From Patescibacteria group bacterium (lineage in GTDB: Bacteria; Patescibacteriota; Microgenomatia; UBA10105): a DNA stretch of 30,184 bases. Where the stretch lies: positions 1,494-31,677 of the forward strand of contig DQGR01000101.1 of assembly GCA_003524845.1 (NCBI GenBank). The letters are read 5' to 3'. Both the position numbers and the translations under genes were made by a program. Below, piece after piece: positions 14,276 to 22,025 of the stretch; the first letter of the stretch is position 1, and each line of letters starts with the position of its first letter. The notes under the pieces were generated by a model, which searched no databases, had not been told where the DNA came from, and saw nothing but the letters and a program-made list of their open reading frames with translations.

Positions 14276-15772
14276 ATGCTAATTATGAAACGGTTGATTG
14301 AACGATATCCGGAGCGTTCCCATAGGCTATTTGAAATATTGATTCCCCTCTTTTCCTGGATTTTAATCACCTTTCCCTTGTGGCTCTCGTTCTGGCATCC
14401 GGCAGTAGTGGCGTATGCGGTACTCACCTTTGACGTGTACTGGTTTTATAAGTCATTTACGCTCGCATTTAAGGGTACGCGGGCTTTTTTAACCCTAACC
14501 GCGCATACCAAAGTTGACTGGTTAACTCTACTTAAGGAAAAATTTCCCGATACCTGGCAGGAAATTTTTCATGTGATTATTATTCCCGAATACAAAGAAC
14601 CGGTTACCGTACTTGAGGATACACTAATTAATCTTCTGAAACAGGATTTTCCGCTGAAAAATTTGATCGTGGTGCTGGCTACCGAAGTCAAAGACGACAA
14701 ACGCCATGAAACCGCAGAGCTACTTAAAAATAAATATGGGCATGAATTTAAACATTTCTGGGTGACCGAACATCCGCTTATTACCGGTGAAGTTGCCGGC
14801 AAGTCTTCCAATATGGCTTGGGCTGGTAAAGAAGTAGCCAAAAAACTGCGGGCAGAGAATATTGATATTGATAACGTGACCGTCACGTCGTGTGATGCTG
14901 ATGTCCTCCTGCATCCGAAATATTATTCCTACCTAACGCACGCATTTTTGTCCGATCCCGATCGCTATTTTCACTTCTATCAACCGGCCATTCTTTTCTA
15001 TTCCAATATCTGGCGGATTCCGTTGCCCGGCCGGGTGATCAACACCATAAGTAGTGTTCTCAACCTTTCGCTGCTATCTCAAAATGACCGGCTGATTAAT
15101 TTCTCAACCTATTCGCTGCCCTTTACGACTGTCGAGAAGGTAGGGTTTTGGGGAATTGATGTGATTCCCGAAGATTACCATTTGTTTTTTAAAACCTATT
15201 TTCAACTTGGTGAAAAAGTTCAGGCAATCCCGATTTTTCTTCCGGCTCTCGCCGATGCAGCTGAGTCAACCGGCTTCTGGCGCACCATGGTCAACCAATA
15301 CGAACAACACAAACGCTGGGCCTGGGGAGTCTCTGATATTCCCTATGTATTACAGCAATATTTTACCAATACCACAATTCCCTTCTGGAAAAAAACCATG
15401 CGGGTGTTTCATCTTTTGGAAAATCATATTCTCTGGCCCACCAACTGGTTTATTTTGACACTTGGTTCAACTATTCCACCGATTGTTAATCAAAATTTTG
15501 CCCGCACCTATTTGGGCCACGAACTAGCTCAACTCTCATCTGGTATTTTAACGGTTTCAATTGTTTTCTTGCTTATTATGATCCTAGTCGATTTGCGAAA
15601 TCGGCCCAGCCGCCCTGCTGGTTACCCGAGATGGAAAATTCCGATTTTGTATTTACAGTGGTTTAGTTTACCCGTAGTTTCATTTTTTCTCTCAGCCTTA
15701 CCCGGACTTGATGCACATACGCGCCTCATGCTTGGCAAACGGCTGGAGTATCGGGTGACTGAAAAGATTTAA
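14276..15772 (+). CDS. Membrane-bound family 2 glycosyltransferase
   Basis: 498 residues. Two N-terminal hydrophobic segments (about 22-57) are followed by a cytoplasmic GT2 domain and three C-terminal helices (about 380-470). Catalytic signs: 'VIIIPEYKEP' nucleotide-binding start, 'TSCDADVLLHP' (DxD), 'IPEDYHLFFK' (general-base region) and 'EQHKRWAWG', the Q/H-x-x-R-W motif of synthase-type enzymes. It probably transfers or polymerises a sugar across or at the membrane. It is the first gene of a tight operon: the next gene starts 2 nt after its stop. The sugar and product are unknown. An alternative start is ATG 14285. Confidence 0.85.
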   Translation: MLIMKRLIERYPERSHRLFEILIPLFSWILITFPLWLSFWHPAVVAYAVLTFDVYWFYKSFTLAFKGTRAFLTLTAHTKVDWLTLLKEKFPDTWQEIFHVIIIPEYKEPVTVLEDTLINLLKQDFPLKNLIVVLATEVKDDKRHETAELLKNKYGHEFKHFWVTEHPLITGEVAGKSSNMAWAGKEVAKKLRAENIDIDNVTVTSCDADVLLHPKYYSYLTHAFLSDPDRYFHFYQPAILFYSNIWRIPLPGRVINTISSVLNLSLLSQNDRLINFSTYSLPFTTVEKVGFWGIDVIPEDYHLFFKTYFQLGEKVQAIPIFLPALADAAESTGFWRTMVNQYEQHKRWAWGVSDIPYVLQQYFTNTTIPFWKKTMRVFHLLENHILWPTNWFILTLGSTIPPIVNQNFARTYLGHELAQLSSGILTVSIVFLLIMILVDLRNRPSRPAGYPRWKIPILYLQWFSLPVVSFFLSALPGLDAHTRLMLGKRLEYRVTEKI

Positions 15773-15773
15773 A

Positions 15774-17072
15774 ATGCAAGCAATTATTAATTTTTTATTT
15801 AACCACACGCCACTCTTTTACTGGACGCAAAGTTTGTGGCGCGATGAGGCGTTTTCAGTCTGGATTGCCCAGGATTCGTGGTTTGAAGTGATCAAGCGCA
15901 CCAGCGGAGATTTTAATCCACCCCTTTACTATTTACTACTGAATGTGTGGATGCGCCTGTTTGGCCGGAGTGAAATCGCTTTGCGCGGTCTCTCTATTTT
16001 CTTCTTCTTACTATTTTTACTGGTCATTTATTATTTTGCTTTACGTTTGTTCAAAACTCAACGTTTCGCAGTAGTAACCACTCTGTTTACCGCTTTTAAT
16101 CCCATGCTCCTCTATTTTGCCTTTGAACTGCGGATGTATTCGCTGCTTGTACTGCTCAGCACTCTATCTATGTATTTTCTCTGGACAAAAAAATGGCGCT
16201 GGCATGTGCTGGTTACTACGCTTGGCCTATATACTCAACCCTATATGTTGTTTGTACTTGCAGCCCAGAATTCTTATCTCCTGACGAGCCGGCAGCTTAA
16301 ACGGGCAATAATTCAATCAGCAGCCGTGTTTTTACTTTTTTTACCCTGGGTTCCGACACTCCTTACCCAACTGAAAGACAGCGGCCCCATGTGGATGTAT
16401 CCGATTGATCTTAATTTAATCCAATCAGTTTTGGGGAATATTTTTCTGGCGTATGAAGGCACACCCGGAAACCTGTGGTGGGTGATGAAATTGGTTTCTT
16501 TGACGTTACTATTGGTAACTTTTTGGCTCTGGCGGCAGAAACATAAAAAACGGGAATTTCAGCTTTTTACTTGCTGGACATTTCTGCCCATTGTAGCTGT
16601 CTTAATCATTTCGCTTGTCAAACCGCTCTATGTCCATCGTTATTTGATCTACTGTACGGTGGGTGAAATTTTTTTACTCGTCTATTTCTTGACGACTATA
16701 AAAAATGTGCGTCTGCAAAAAATTCTCAGCTTAACCTGTTTACTCTTGCTGATTGTTGCAAACGTGTGGACAGTTGCGTTTCATCGTAAAACCCCGATTC
16801 GCAATACGTTTGCAGAAATAAACACCCTACTGAAACCTGGCGATTTAGTGTATGCTGCCTCGCCTTTGATTTTTTATGAAGCGCTGTATTATACTACTGC
16901 GCCGGTATTTTTATATAATCCCGAAAGAATTACCATGCCCCGGTATGTGGGTTCTGTGGGCATGCCGCCGGAGACGTGGGCTCGTGAGTTTTCTCGGTTT
17001 CCAAACCGCGCGTTTACGATTGCGGAAAATGGTTCGTACACTATCAACAGCATTGTAATTAAATCTTTATGA
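15774..17072 (+). CDS. GT39/ArnT-like polyprenyl-phosphate-sugar glycosyltransferase
   Basis: 432 residues with about nine hydrophobic segments. The first outer loop carries 'SLWRDEAFSVWIA' and 'DFNPPLYYLLLNVW'. This Asp-Glu and following P-P-L-Y-Y pattern belongs to the PMT/ArnT (GT-C) fold, which takes sugars from polyprenyl phosphate on the outer face. 'FELRMYSLLVLLS' and 'KPLYVHRYLIY' also fit. Its stop overlaps the next ATG (ATGA). In context it probably decorates a surface glycan or protein with sugar from a lipid carrier made by the downstream genes. The acceptor is unknown. Confidence 0.8.
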   Translation: MQAIINFLFNHTPLFYWTQSLWRDEAFSVWIAQDSWFEVIKRTSGDFNPPLYYLLLNVWMRLFGRSEIALRGLSIFFFLLFLLVIYYFALRLFKTQRFAVVTTLFTAFNPMLLYFAFELRMYSLLVLLSTLSMYFLWTKKWRWHVLVTTLGLYTQPYMLFVLAAQNSYLLTSRQLKRAIIQSAAVFLLFLPWVPTLLTQLKDSGPMWMYPIDLNLIQSVLGNIFLAYEGTPGNLWWVMKLVSLTLLLVTFWLWRQKHKKREFQLFTCWTFLPIVAVLIISLVKPLYVHRYLIYCTVGEIFLLVYFLTTIKNVRLQKILSLTCLLLLIVANVWTVAFHRKTPIRNTFAEINTLLKPGDLVYAASPLIFYEALYYTTAPVFLYNPERITMPRYVGSVGMPPETWAREFSRFPNRAFTIAENGSYTINSIVIKSL

Positions 17073-17446
17073 AATTTTCACTGTTAACTCAACTGGCAAC
17101 TCAAACCCAGGAATTTCGTCAGGATCCATTTGTCATCTGGTCATTCCGGATTTGTGCAGTTACTTTATTTTTATGTGGCGTCATTATCATTCTGGTCTGG
17201 AACCGGCTGCCACCGGTGATCCCATTACTTTATTCACTACCCTGGGGCGAAGAACAACTGGCACAACCAGTCGCGCTTGTTTTACTGCTGGTTGGCAGCT
17301 GTTTGTGTTATGGAATCAACACATTAATTGCTTATGTGTTGCATGCGCGGATTTCGTATCTTTCTCATATAGTGACCAGTGCTACTACCACACTGATTTT
17401 ACTGCTCGGATACACGCTAATTAATCTAATATTACTGGTAACTTAG
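17069..17446 (+). CDS. Small membrane protein of the glycan operon
   Basis: 125 residues with about three hydrophobic helices (about 24-45, 66-90 and 98-124). 'WNRLPPVIPLLYSLPWGEEQL' lies between helices one and two. The 'LPPxIPLxYS' loop resembles DUF1648-like membrane domains, but the match is loose. It overlaps the GT39-like gene by 4 bp and precedes the WecA-like gene by 9 bp, so it is co-expressed with surface-glycan synthesis. Function unknown. Confidence 0.72.
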   Translation: MKFSLLTQLATQTQEFRQDPFVIWSFRICAVTLFLCGVIIILVWNRLPPVIPLLYSLPWGEEQLAQPVALVLLLVGSCLCYGINTLIAYVLHARISYLSHIVTSATTTLILLLGYTLINLILLVT

Positions 17447-17455
17447 GTGTGAGAT

Positions 17456-18532
17456 ATGGATAGTTTTTTATTACCGGCGATGATGGCGGCAGTTGTCAGT
17501 TTTGCTGTTACTCCACTTGTTATTCAACTGGCAAAACGATTGCAACTGGTTGATGATCCACGCAAACGGACGCATCCAGCCCAGGTGCATCATGGAATAG
17601 TGCCCCGGGCCGGCGGACTCGCACTTCTGATTGGATTTATCCTCCCCTTACTCTGGTTTTTGCCGCTGACGAGAACCGTGATCGGACTCAGTGCCGCCGC
17701 AATCGTTACAGTCGGGATAGGGCTTTTCGATGACCGAAAAGATATTTCTCCGTACATCCGTTTTGCTGCTAATATCGGCATTGCACTACTGATTGTACTG
17801 TCTGGTATTGATATTCCGTTTATTACGAATCCCTTGGGAGGAATTTTACGGCTTGATATGTGGCATCTTGCGCTTCCGGTTCTGGGAGAAATAAGTGTCT
17901 GGTCAAGTTTATTTGCGATTCTCTGGATTGTCTGGACCATGAATATTGTCGGCTGGTCGTCAGGTGTCGACGGACAGATGCCTGGTTTTGTCGTGATTGC
18001 CGCTACCACCCTGGGACTACTGAGCCTGCGCTTTAATATTCACGACGCAACTCAGTCAATTGTAACCAGTCTTGCGTTTATTACCGCCGGAACTTTTTTG
18101 GGGTTTTTGCCCTGGAATTTTTATCCGCAAAAAATTATGCCCGGATATGGCGGTAAAATTCTGGCAGGCTTTCTCTTGGCAATCTTGGGCATTTTGTCCT
18201 ATGGCAAAATGGGGACAGCTCTTTTGGTATTGGGCGTGCCCACCATGGACGCAGTCTATACCCTCCTTCGCCGGCTGGGAAGTAAAAAATCGCCTGTCTG
18301 GGCGGACCGGGGACACTTGCATCATCGACTCTTAGATTTAGGGTGGGGCAAGCGCCGTGTTGCCTTGTTTTACTGGGGAGTGTCCGCTATACTGGGGGCA
18401 GTTGCGCTCACTGTCCGAAGCCAGGAAAAGCTATTCGCGTTTCTTTTGGTGGCGGTGGCGCTCGCAGGATTTTTGGTATGGCTAAAATACTTCTCGCAAT
18501 TATCAAAACCGCAAGACCCCGACAGTGGGTAA
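17456..18532 (+). CDS. WecA/MraY-family polyprenyl-phosphate sugar-1-phosphate transferase
   Basis: 358 residues with about ten transmembrane segments. Initiates a lipid-linked glycan by moving a sugar-1-phosphate from a UDP-sugar to undecaprenyl phosphate. Family motifs: 'DDPRKRTHPAQVHHGIVPRAGGL' split over residues 33-55, 'GLFDDRKDISP' (DDxxD), 'NIVGWSSGVDGQMPG' (variant of the NxxNxxDGxDGL motif, about residue 163) and 'RGHLHHRLLDLG' (HxHH, about 284). Gly replaces the usual second Asn in the third motif and Ser replaces the Asp, which may change substrate choice. Overlaps the next gene by 55 bp. Confidence 0.88.
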   Translation: MDSFLLPAMMAAVVSFAVTPLVIQLAKRLQLVDDPRKRTHPAQVHHGIVPRAGGLALLIGFILPLLWFLPLTRTVIGLSAAAIVTVGIGLFDDRKDISPYIRFAANIGIALLIVLSGIDIPFITNPLGGILRLDMWHLALPVLGEISVWSSLFAILWIVWTMNIVGWSSGVDGQMPGFVVIAATTLGLLSLRFNIHDATQSIVTSLAFITAGTFLGFLPWNFYPQKIMPGYGGKILAGFLLAILGILSYGKMGTALLVLGVPTMDAVYTLLRRLGSKKSPVWADRGHLHHRLLDLGWGKRRVALFYWGVSAILGAVALTVRSQEKLFAFLLVAVALAGFLVWLKYFSQLSKPQDPDSG

Positions 18533-19416
18533 AAAATTTTGCGCTGTTTACCACAGTATTGTTTACCGGGCAGCTGTTTAACCCGAAGCTTTTTAACGCA
18601 TCGTTCCTTGGCTTTGTCGCGTTTTGCTTCCTTTCATCATCGAACTATATTTTCAACGATTTGTTGGATGCACCGCGGGACCGCAAACACCCGTTTAAAA
18701 AATTCCGGCCTATTGCAAGCGGCAAGCTTTCCGCCGGCGTTGCGATTCTTGTTTCGATTGCTTTTTTGTTGGCAGGGCTTGCCATAAGTTACCAGTTGGG
18801 ACAATCGTTTTTTATCCTTGCCAGTGCGTTTATCTTCCTTCAGTATGCCTATACGCTCGTGCTTAAACACATCAATGTGATTGATATATTGGCCATCACC
18901 ACGGCTTATTTTTTGCGTGTCTATGCGGGTGAAGCGGCAACGGGCTACCATATCTCAGTATGGCTAGCGCTTGCTGCGCTCTCGCTTGCGCTGTTTTTGG
19001 CAATCGGTAAACGCAGGTCAGAACTTACCCTTATCCAAAGTTATCAGGGAGTGGTGCCCCGCGACACACGCGCGACACTCCTTCACTATTCTGAAAAATT
19101 GCTGGATACCTATACTGCTATGTTTGCCAATTCTACGTTTATCACTTATGCTTTTTATACGTTTCTGGAGCGACCCATCACGAGGGGATTTTTCTTTCGC
19201 AACTATAACGAATTTGTCGCTGAATTTCCCGATCGCAAGTGGATGATGGCCACCATACCCTTTGTCCTCTATGGCATCATGCGCTATATGCAGCTTATCT
19301 ATGAAGGAAAAGGCGAGTCTCCTGAAAAAATACTCATGTCCGACTGGCCGCTATTGACCACCATTATCCTCTGGGTGGCAACGGTGTTTATTGTCGTATA
19401 CGGAATAGGGGGATAG
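18478..19416 (+). CDS. UbiA-family prenyltransferase, DPPR-synthase-like
   Basis: 312 residues from ATG 18478. Reading further upstream gives a Cys/Gly-rich artefact out of the family. The start 'IIKTARPRQWVKN' is characteristic of decaprenyl-phosphate phosphoribosyltransferase (DPPR synthase) in the UbiA superfamily. The first Asp-rich motif 'NDLLDAPRDRKHPFKKFRP' (about 59-77) is intact, and a second lies near 'DILAITTAYFLRVYAGE'. Eight or nine helices are expected. In mycobacteria this enzyme makes the lipid-linked ribose that becomes arabinose donor. Here it closes an operon with WecA-like and GT39-like enzymes, so a lipid-linked pentose for the surface glycan is a reasonable inference. 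The stop directly abuts the convergent PEGA gene. Confidence 0.82.
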   Translation: MAKILLAIIKTARPRQWVKNFALFTTVLFTGQLFNPKLFNASFLGFVAFCFLSSSNYIFNDLLDAPRDRKHPFKKFRPIASGKLSAGVAILVSIAFLLAGLAISYQLGQSFFILASAFIFLQYAYTLVLKHINVIDILAITTAYFLRVYAGEAATGYHISVWLALAALSLALFLAIGKRRSELTLIQSYQGVVPRDTRATLLHYSEKLLDTYTAMFANSTFITYAFYTFLERPITRGFFFRNYNEFVAEFPDRKWMMATIPFVLYGIMRYMQLIYEGKGESPEKILMSDWPLLTTIILWVATVFIVVYGIGG

Positions 19417-20316
19417 CTATTCAACTTTCTCCGCGTACTGCCCGGAGATCCAACCCAATCGCGTTCCGTCGTATTTGATCTGATACCAACCGCTCTTGGT
19501 ATCTTCCAGATGATATTTTTCCCCCGGGTTCACGCGCCCCGATTCCGTCGCGCTGGTAGTGGGCTCCATACGGACCCGCAAAAATCCCGTTGGGGTATCT
19601 TTGATTATCACAAACGGTTTAGCCGGGTCCGGTTGGGTACTGGCGGACGATGTTGCAGTTTTGGTGGGCGTTGCCTTCGGTGCTTTGGTGGGAGTAGGCA
19701 TACTTGTTGTTTCTGGGGTGGGAGTAGGCGTGGGCACACCTGCTGCCGAAAGGGCAAGTTTAAGCGATGAAATAACCCGATATCCAGGCGTTATTTTTAT
19801 TTTAATCGTACGGGACAAAAAACCGGGAGATGTCACTGTCACTGAATGATCTCCCGTGCTAATGTCAGTCAGAGACAATGGCGTTACCCCCTTGGTTTCA
19901 TCGTCTACCAACACGCTTGCGCCGTCCGGATTGGTTGTAATAGATAATTCCGCAAGCTTTCCTGAGATTTTTTCAAGCCACAATACGTCTACTGCCGAGG
20001 CTAACTCTGATTCAGCGAGATTCGCATTGACATAGGTCAGAAGGTTTGCACCCACCGATATTTGCCCCTGCCAGCTTGCAAGTTGCGGGGTCGTGCCTTC
20101 CGGAACAATCTTTATCGTATATTCCCCGGCTTGAACTTTATCTTTAAACGGCGTGCGGCCCAAATGCTTATTATCCAAAAACACGCTTGCCGGAGGCGCA
20201 CTTTCTACCCTAAGTTCACCCAGTTTTCCGGATCTGCCGGTCAAAAGCTTCACCACGCCCACCACCGCGGCAAGTAATCCTAAAAAAACGAGAAACAGAG
20301 CCAGCTTGCGCTTCAT
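19417..20316 (-). CDS. PEGA-domain surface protein with C-terminal SH3b domain
   Basis: 299 residues from ATG 20316. An N-terminal anchor (about 4-26) precedes two PEGA domains: one with 'LRVESAPPASVFLDNKHLGRTP' split over 37-58, and a second with 'LSITTNPDGASVLVDDETKGVTP' split over 138-160. A Thr/Pro-rich linker (about 208-245) and an SH3b domain ('GFLRVRMEPTTSATESGRV', 'GWYQIKYDGTRLGWISGQYA') follow. PEGA and SH3b domains are extracytoplasmic, and SH3b usually binds peptidoglycan peptides. I start at 20316 because TATGAT at 20332-20327 (minus) would place transcription just before it. ATG 20331 overlaps that box. Divergent from the M23 peptidase, so both may serve the cell wall. Confidence 0.85.
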   Translation of the reverse strand: MKRKLALFLVFLGLLAAVVGVVKLLTGRSGKLGELRVESAPPASVFLDNKHLGRTPFKDKVQAGEYTIKIVPEGTTPQLASWQGQISVGANLLTYVNANLAESELASAVDVLWLEKISGKLAELSITTNPDGASVLVDDETKGVTPLSLTDISTGDHSVTVTSPGFLSRTIKIKITPGYRVISSLKLALSAAGVPTPTPTPETTSMPTPTKAPKATPTKTATSSASTQPDPAKPFVIIKDTPTGFLRVRMEPTTSATESGRVNPGEKYHLEDTKSGWYQIKYDGTRLGWISGQYAEKVE

Positions 20317-20326
20317 CGTGAGTTCG

Positions 20327-20356
20327 ATCATAACACAAAGCCGCAACCCCTGCCAA
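20327..20356 (-). promoter_or_regulatory. Promoter of the PEGA gene
   Basis: On the minus strand TTGGCA (20356-20351), an 18-nt spacer and TGtTATGAT (extended -10, TATGAT at 20332-20327), 10 nt before ATG 20316. Confidence 0.6.
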
Positions 20357-20383
20357 ATCCACTAACCGAGAAGCCCATAGGAT

Positions 20384-20412
20384 TTGACTTTGGAGCGTTT
20401 GTATGCTACAAT
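20384..20412 (+). promoter_or_regulatory. Promoter of the M23 peptidase gene
   Basis: TTGACT (20384-20389), a 17-nt spacer and TACAAT (20407-20412) with an extended TG. The leader of about 38 nt is long for this region. Confidence 0.75.
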
Positions 20413-20426
20413 GTATGTTCTCAAGT

Positions 20427-20446
20427 ACCACTCCCATTGGAGTGGT
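20427..20446 (+). promoter_or_regulatory. Leader hairpin before the M23 peptidase
   Basis: ACCACTCC, CATT, GGAGTGGT: an 8-bp perfect stem in the 5' leader, ending 10 nt before the ATG. GGAGTGG could also serve as a sequestered ribosome-binding site, so translation may depend on opening the stem (inference). Confidence 0.6.
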
Positions 20447-20456
20447 TTCTTGATCT

Positions 20457-21056
20457 ATGAACCAACTTTTATCATGGTTCACGGCTACGTACCACGGCAG
20501 CAACCGTGTCAGTTTTTGGCTTCGACGTAGCATAGAAAAGCTCCCGTTCAAACAATTCCTGGGGGTCCAGTTGGCTGGCTTCGCGTTTGTGGCTGCGGTC
20601 CTGGTACCGCAGGCAAGCGATATCGCCGGCAACTGGGAAGTATTAACGGAAACGGAAACGACCGTCGTGTCTGTCACACCTACGCAGTCCCGCTTCCGCT
20701 GGCCGCTACCAAGTTTTGGCCTGTCCCAACGGTTTCACCTGGGACACCCGGGGGTGGATTTAACCGCCCCACGCGGAACTCCGGTATTTGCCGTGGCCGA
20801 AGGATGGGTCGCGTGGGCCACTTCATCTCTATGGGGATACGGCAAACACTTGCTTGTCCAACACGATAAAGGGATCCAATCGCTCTACGCCCACCTTTCA
20901 GAAATCAGCGTAAAGCAGGGTGATACCGTGACCAAAGACACCCAACTGGGAACTGTGGGTTCTACCGGCTGGTCTACCGGTAACCATTTACATTTGGAAC
21001 TCTACCAGGACGGAACCCCCATAAATCCGCTGGAGGTTTTGCCGGAGATTAAATAA
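20457..21056 (+). CDS. M23/LytM-type peptidoglycan metallopeptidase
   Basis: 199 residues. The basic N-terminus and one transmembrane or signal segment (about 31-50, 'FLGVQLAGFAFVAAVLV') lead into a peptidase domain at about 80-199. Zinc ligands and catalytic residues are present: 'GHPGVDLTAP' (HxxxD), 'SLYAHLSEI' (His) and 'NHLHLELY' (HxH). M23 enzymes cut peptidoglycan cross-bridges at the cell surface. The gene has a clear promoter and a leader hairpin. Its last 33 bases recur, with only synonymous changes, at 22026-22058 on the far side of the palindrome-flanked gene. Confidence 0.92.
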   Translation: MNQLLSWFTATYHGSNRVSFWLRRSIEKLPFKQFLGVQLAGFAFVAAVLVPQASDIAGNWEVLTETETTVVSVTPTQSRFRWPLPSFGLSQRFHLGHPGVDLTAPRGTPVFAVAEGWVAWATSSLWGYGKHLLVQHDKGIQSLYAHLSEISVKQGDTVTKDTQLGTVGSTGWSTGNHLHLELYQDGTPINPLEVLPEIK

Positions 21057-21073
21057 ATATACAAGAAAAATTA

Positions 21074-21096
21074 TTGTTCGAGCCTGTCGAGAACAA
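21074..21096. repeat. Hairpin after the M23 gene
   Basis: TTGTTC-GA, loop GCCTG, TC-(GA)-GAACAA. The core resembles the common dispersed 'TTCGAGCCTGTCGA' repeat. It touches the left arm of the long palindrome and may act as a weak terminator (T-rich on both sides). Confidence 0.5.
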
Positions 21097-21141
21097 ATTA
21101 TTTATAATTGACATGCGGCCGCATTCAGATTATAAATAATT
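21096..21141. repeat. Left long palindrome of the Cas2/PaaX-like unit
   Basis: 46 bp symmetric about 21118.5. Outer arms AATTATTTATAAT (21096-21108) and ATTATAAATAATT (21129-21141) are perfect. The core ATGCGGCCGCAT (21113-21124) is a perfect 12-bp palindrome, separated from each arm by 4 unpaired bases. It ends 1 bp before the start codon. The same core and arms recur at 21930-21973. Confidence 0.9.
21108..21136 (+). promoter_or_regulatory. Leaderless promoter inside the left palindrome
   Basis: TTGACA (21108-21113), a 17-nt spacer and TATAAA (21131-21136), then 6 nt to ATG 21143. The GC-rich palindrome core occupies the spacer, an ideal operator position for autorepression. Confidence 0.7.
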
Positions 21142-21142
21142 A

Positions 21143-21940
21143 ATGAGACAAACAGGATTGAAAGATATTGCCACCAAAATCACCGATGGGCTCCTTCAGA
21201 CGGCAACCGACACGGTACTGTTTACTCTCTTTCTCACGTTATGTGGTTTTGGCAAATCCCGAACAAGTGTTGGCACATACCAAATGTTTGACGAAGCCAC
21301 AGACTGGCTCCATGATTTTAACTATAAAACCATTAAAAACGCCCTCCTCCAACTCAAACACAAAAAATACATCTCCTATTCTAAAAAACCAACCAGAGAC
21401 ATTATCAAACTTACCGAAGAAGGAAAGCGGCGACTATTGAGTCTTATTCCGCAATACAGAAAGAAGCGCTCTTGGGATAACTGTATATATATCGTAACCT
21501 ACGATGTCCCAGAGACTCATAGCCATCATCGAAATTTCTTGCGAACATTTCTTAAACGCCTAGGCTGCGCAATGCTTCAAGAAAGTGTATGGATTACCCC
21601 CTATAATCCAAGACGCGCGATACATGAGTTTTGCACCGACTACGATTTATCCGGCTTGGTAATTGTCTCTGACATGGGCAAAGATGCGGTCATCGGAGAT
21701 GTAGATATAAAATCACTTATTCAATCGCTCTACAAACTCGATTCTCTCAATGATCGATATGCAAAATTTATCCAAATACATGGAAGCATAAAGAGGCCGC
21801 ATCCGACTCTGGCCACTTCCTATCTTTCTATTCTACGCGACGACCCACAGTTGCCCTATGCGCTACTTCCCAACAATTGGCTCGGCGAAAAAGCCCACAC
21901 CATCTTTCACAAATTCTACGGAAGCCTCTATTATTTATAA
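21143..21940 (+). CDS. PaaX-like winged-helix protein with Cas2-like domain
   Basis: 265 residues. The N-terminal ~90 residues look like a winged helix ('TYQMFDEATDWLHDFNYKTI', 'LLQLKHKKYISYS', 'IKLTEEGKRRLLSL'). A ferredoxin-like domain follows that resembles Cas2 and the C-terminal part of PaaX: 'NCIYIVTYDVPE' with Asp121, 'FLRTFLKRLGCAMLQESVW' with Gln146 and Ser148, and 'GLVIVSDMG'. No cas1 or CRISPR array is present, so a role in spacer acquisition is unlikely. The gene fits exactly between two long palindromes: its ATG follows one and its stop lies in the arm of the other. It may be a transcription repressor of its own palindromic promoter, or a nuclease-like protein mobilising the unit. 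Confidence 0.8.
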   Translation: MRQTGLKDIATKITDGLLQTATDTVLFTLFLTLCGFGKSRTSVGTYQMFDEATDWLHDFNYKTIKNALLQLKHKKYISYSKKPTRDIIKLTEEGKRRLLSLIPQYRKKRSWDNCIYIVTYDVPETHSHHRNFLRTFLKRLGCAMLQESVWITPYNPRRAIHEFCTDYDLSGLVIVSDMGKDAVIGDVDIKSLIQSLYKLDSLNDRYAKFIQIHGSIKRPHPTLATSYLSILRDDPQLPYALLPNNWLGEKAHTIFHKFYGSLYYL

Positions 21941-21973
21941 CTTGAATGCGGCCGCATGTGAGTTATAAATTAT
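21930..21973. repeat. Right long palindrome of the Cas2/PaaX-like unit
   Basis: Symmetric about 21951.5. TTATTTATAACT (21931-21942) pairs with AGTTATAAATTA (21961-21972) with one mismatch, around ATGCGGCCGCAT (21946-21957). It contains the stop codon of the Cas2-like gene and a second TTGAAT-16-TATAAA promoter-like arrangement pointing out of the unit. Confidence 0.9.
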
Positions 21974-21995
21974 CTTTAGTTCTTACTTTGCTATG

Positions 21996-22011
21996 CAGAT
22001 ATGCTTATCTG
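21996..22011. repeat. Small hairpin between the unit and the M23 tail remnant
   Basis: CAGATA, TGCT, TATCTG: a 6-bp perfect stem without a T-run. Meaning unclear. Confidence 0.4.
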
Positions 22012-22025
22012 TGTCAGTTCGTGGA

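Noticed and set aside
18343..18477. Upstream extension of the UbiA-like protein
   Set aside because: The Cys/Gly-rich residues overlap the WecA-like gene in another frame and lack homology. The family start RPRQWVKN follows ATG 18478.
21074..21096. GTTCGAG stretch as a possible tRNA T-loop
   Set aside because: No acceptor, D or anticodon stems surround it. It is a simple hairpin. I found no tRNA or rRNA gene anywhere in the window by eye.
21143..21940. Cas2-like gene as part of a CRISPR-Cas locus
   Set aside because: No direct-repeat array, cas1 or effector gene is present in the window. The winged-helix N-terminus points to the PaaX-like branch.
21096..21973. The long palindromes as ordinary terminators
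   Set aside because: One lies upstream of the gene and contains its promoter, both share the same GC core, and neither stem is GC-rich next to a T-run.
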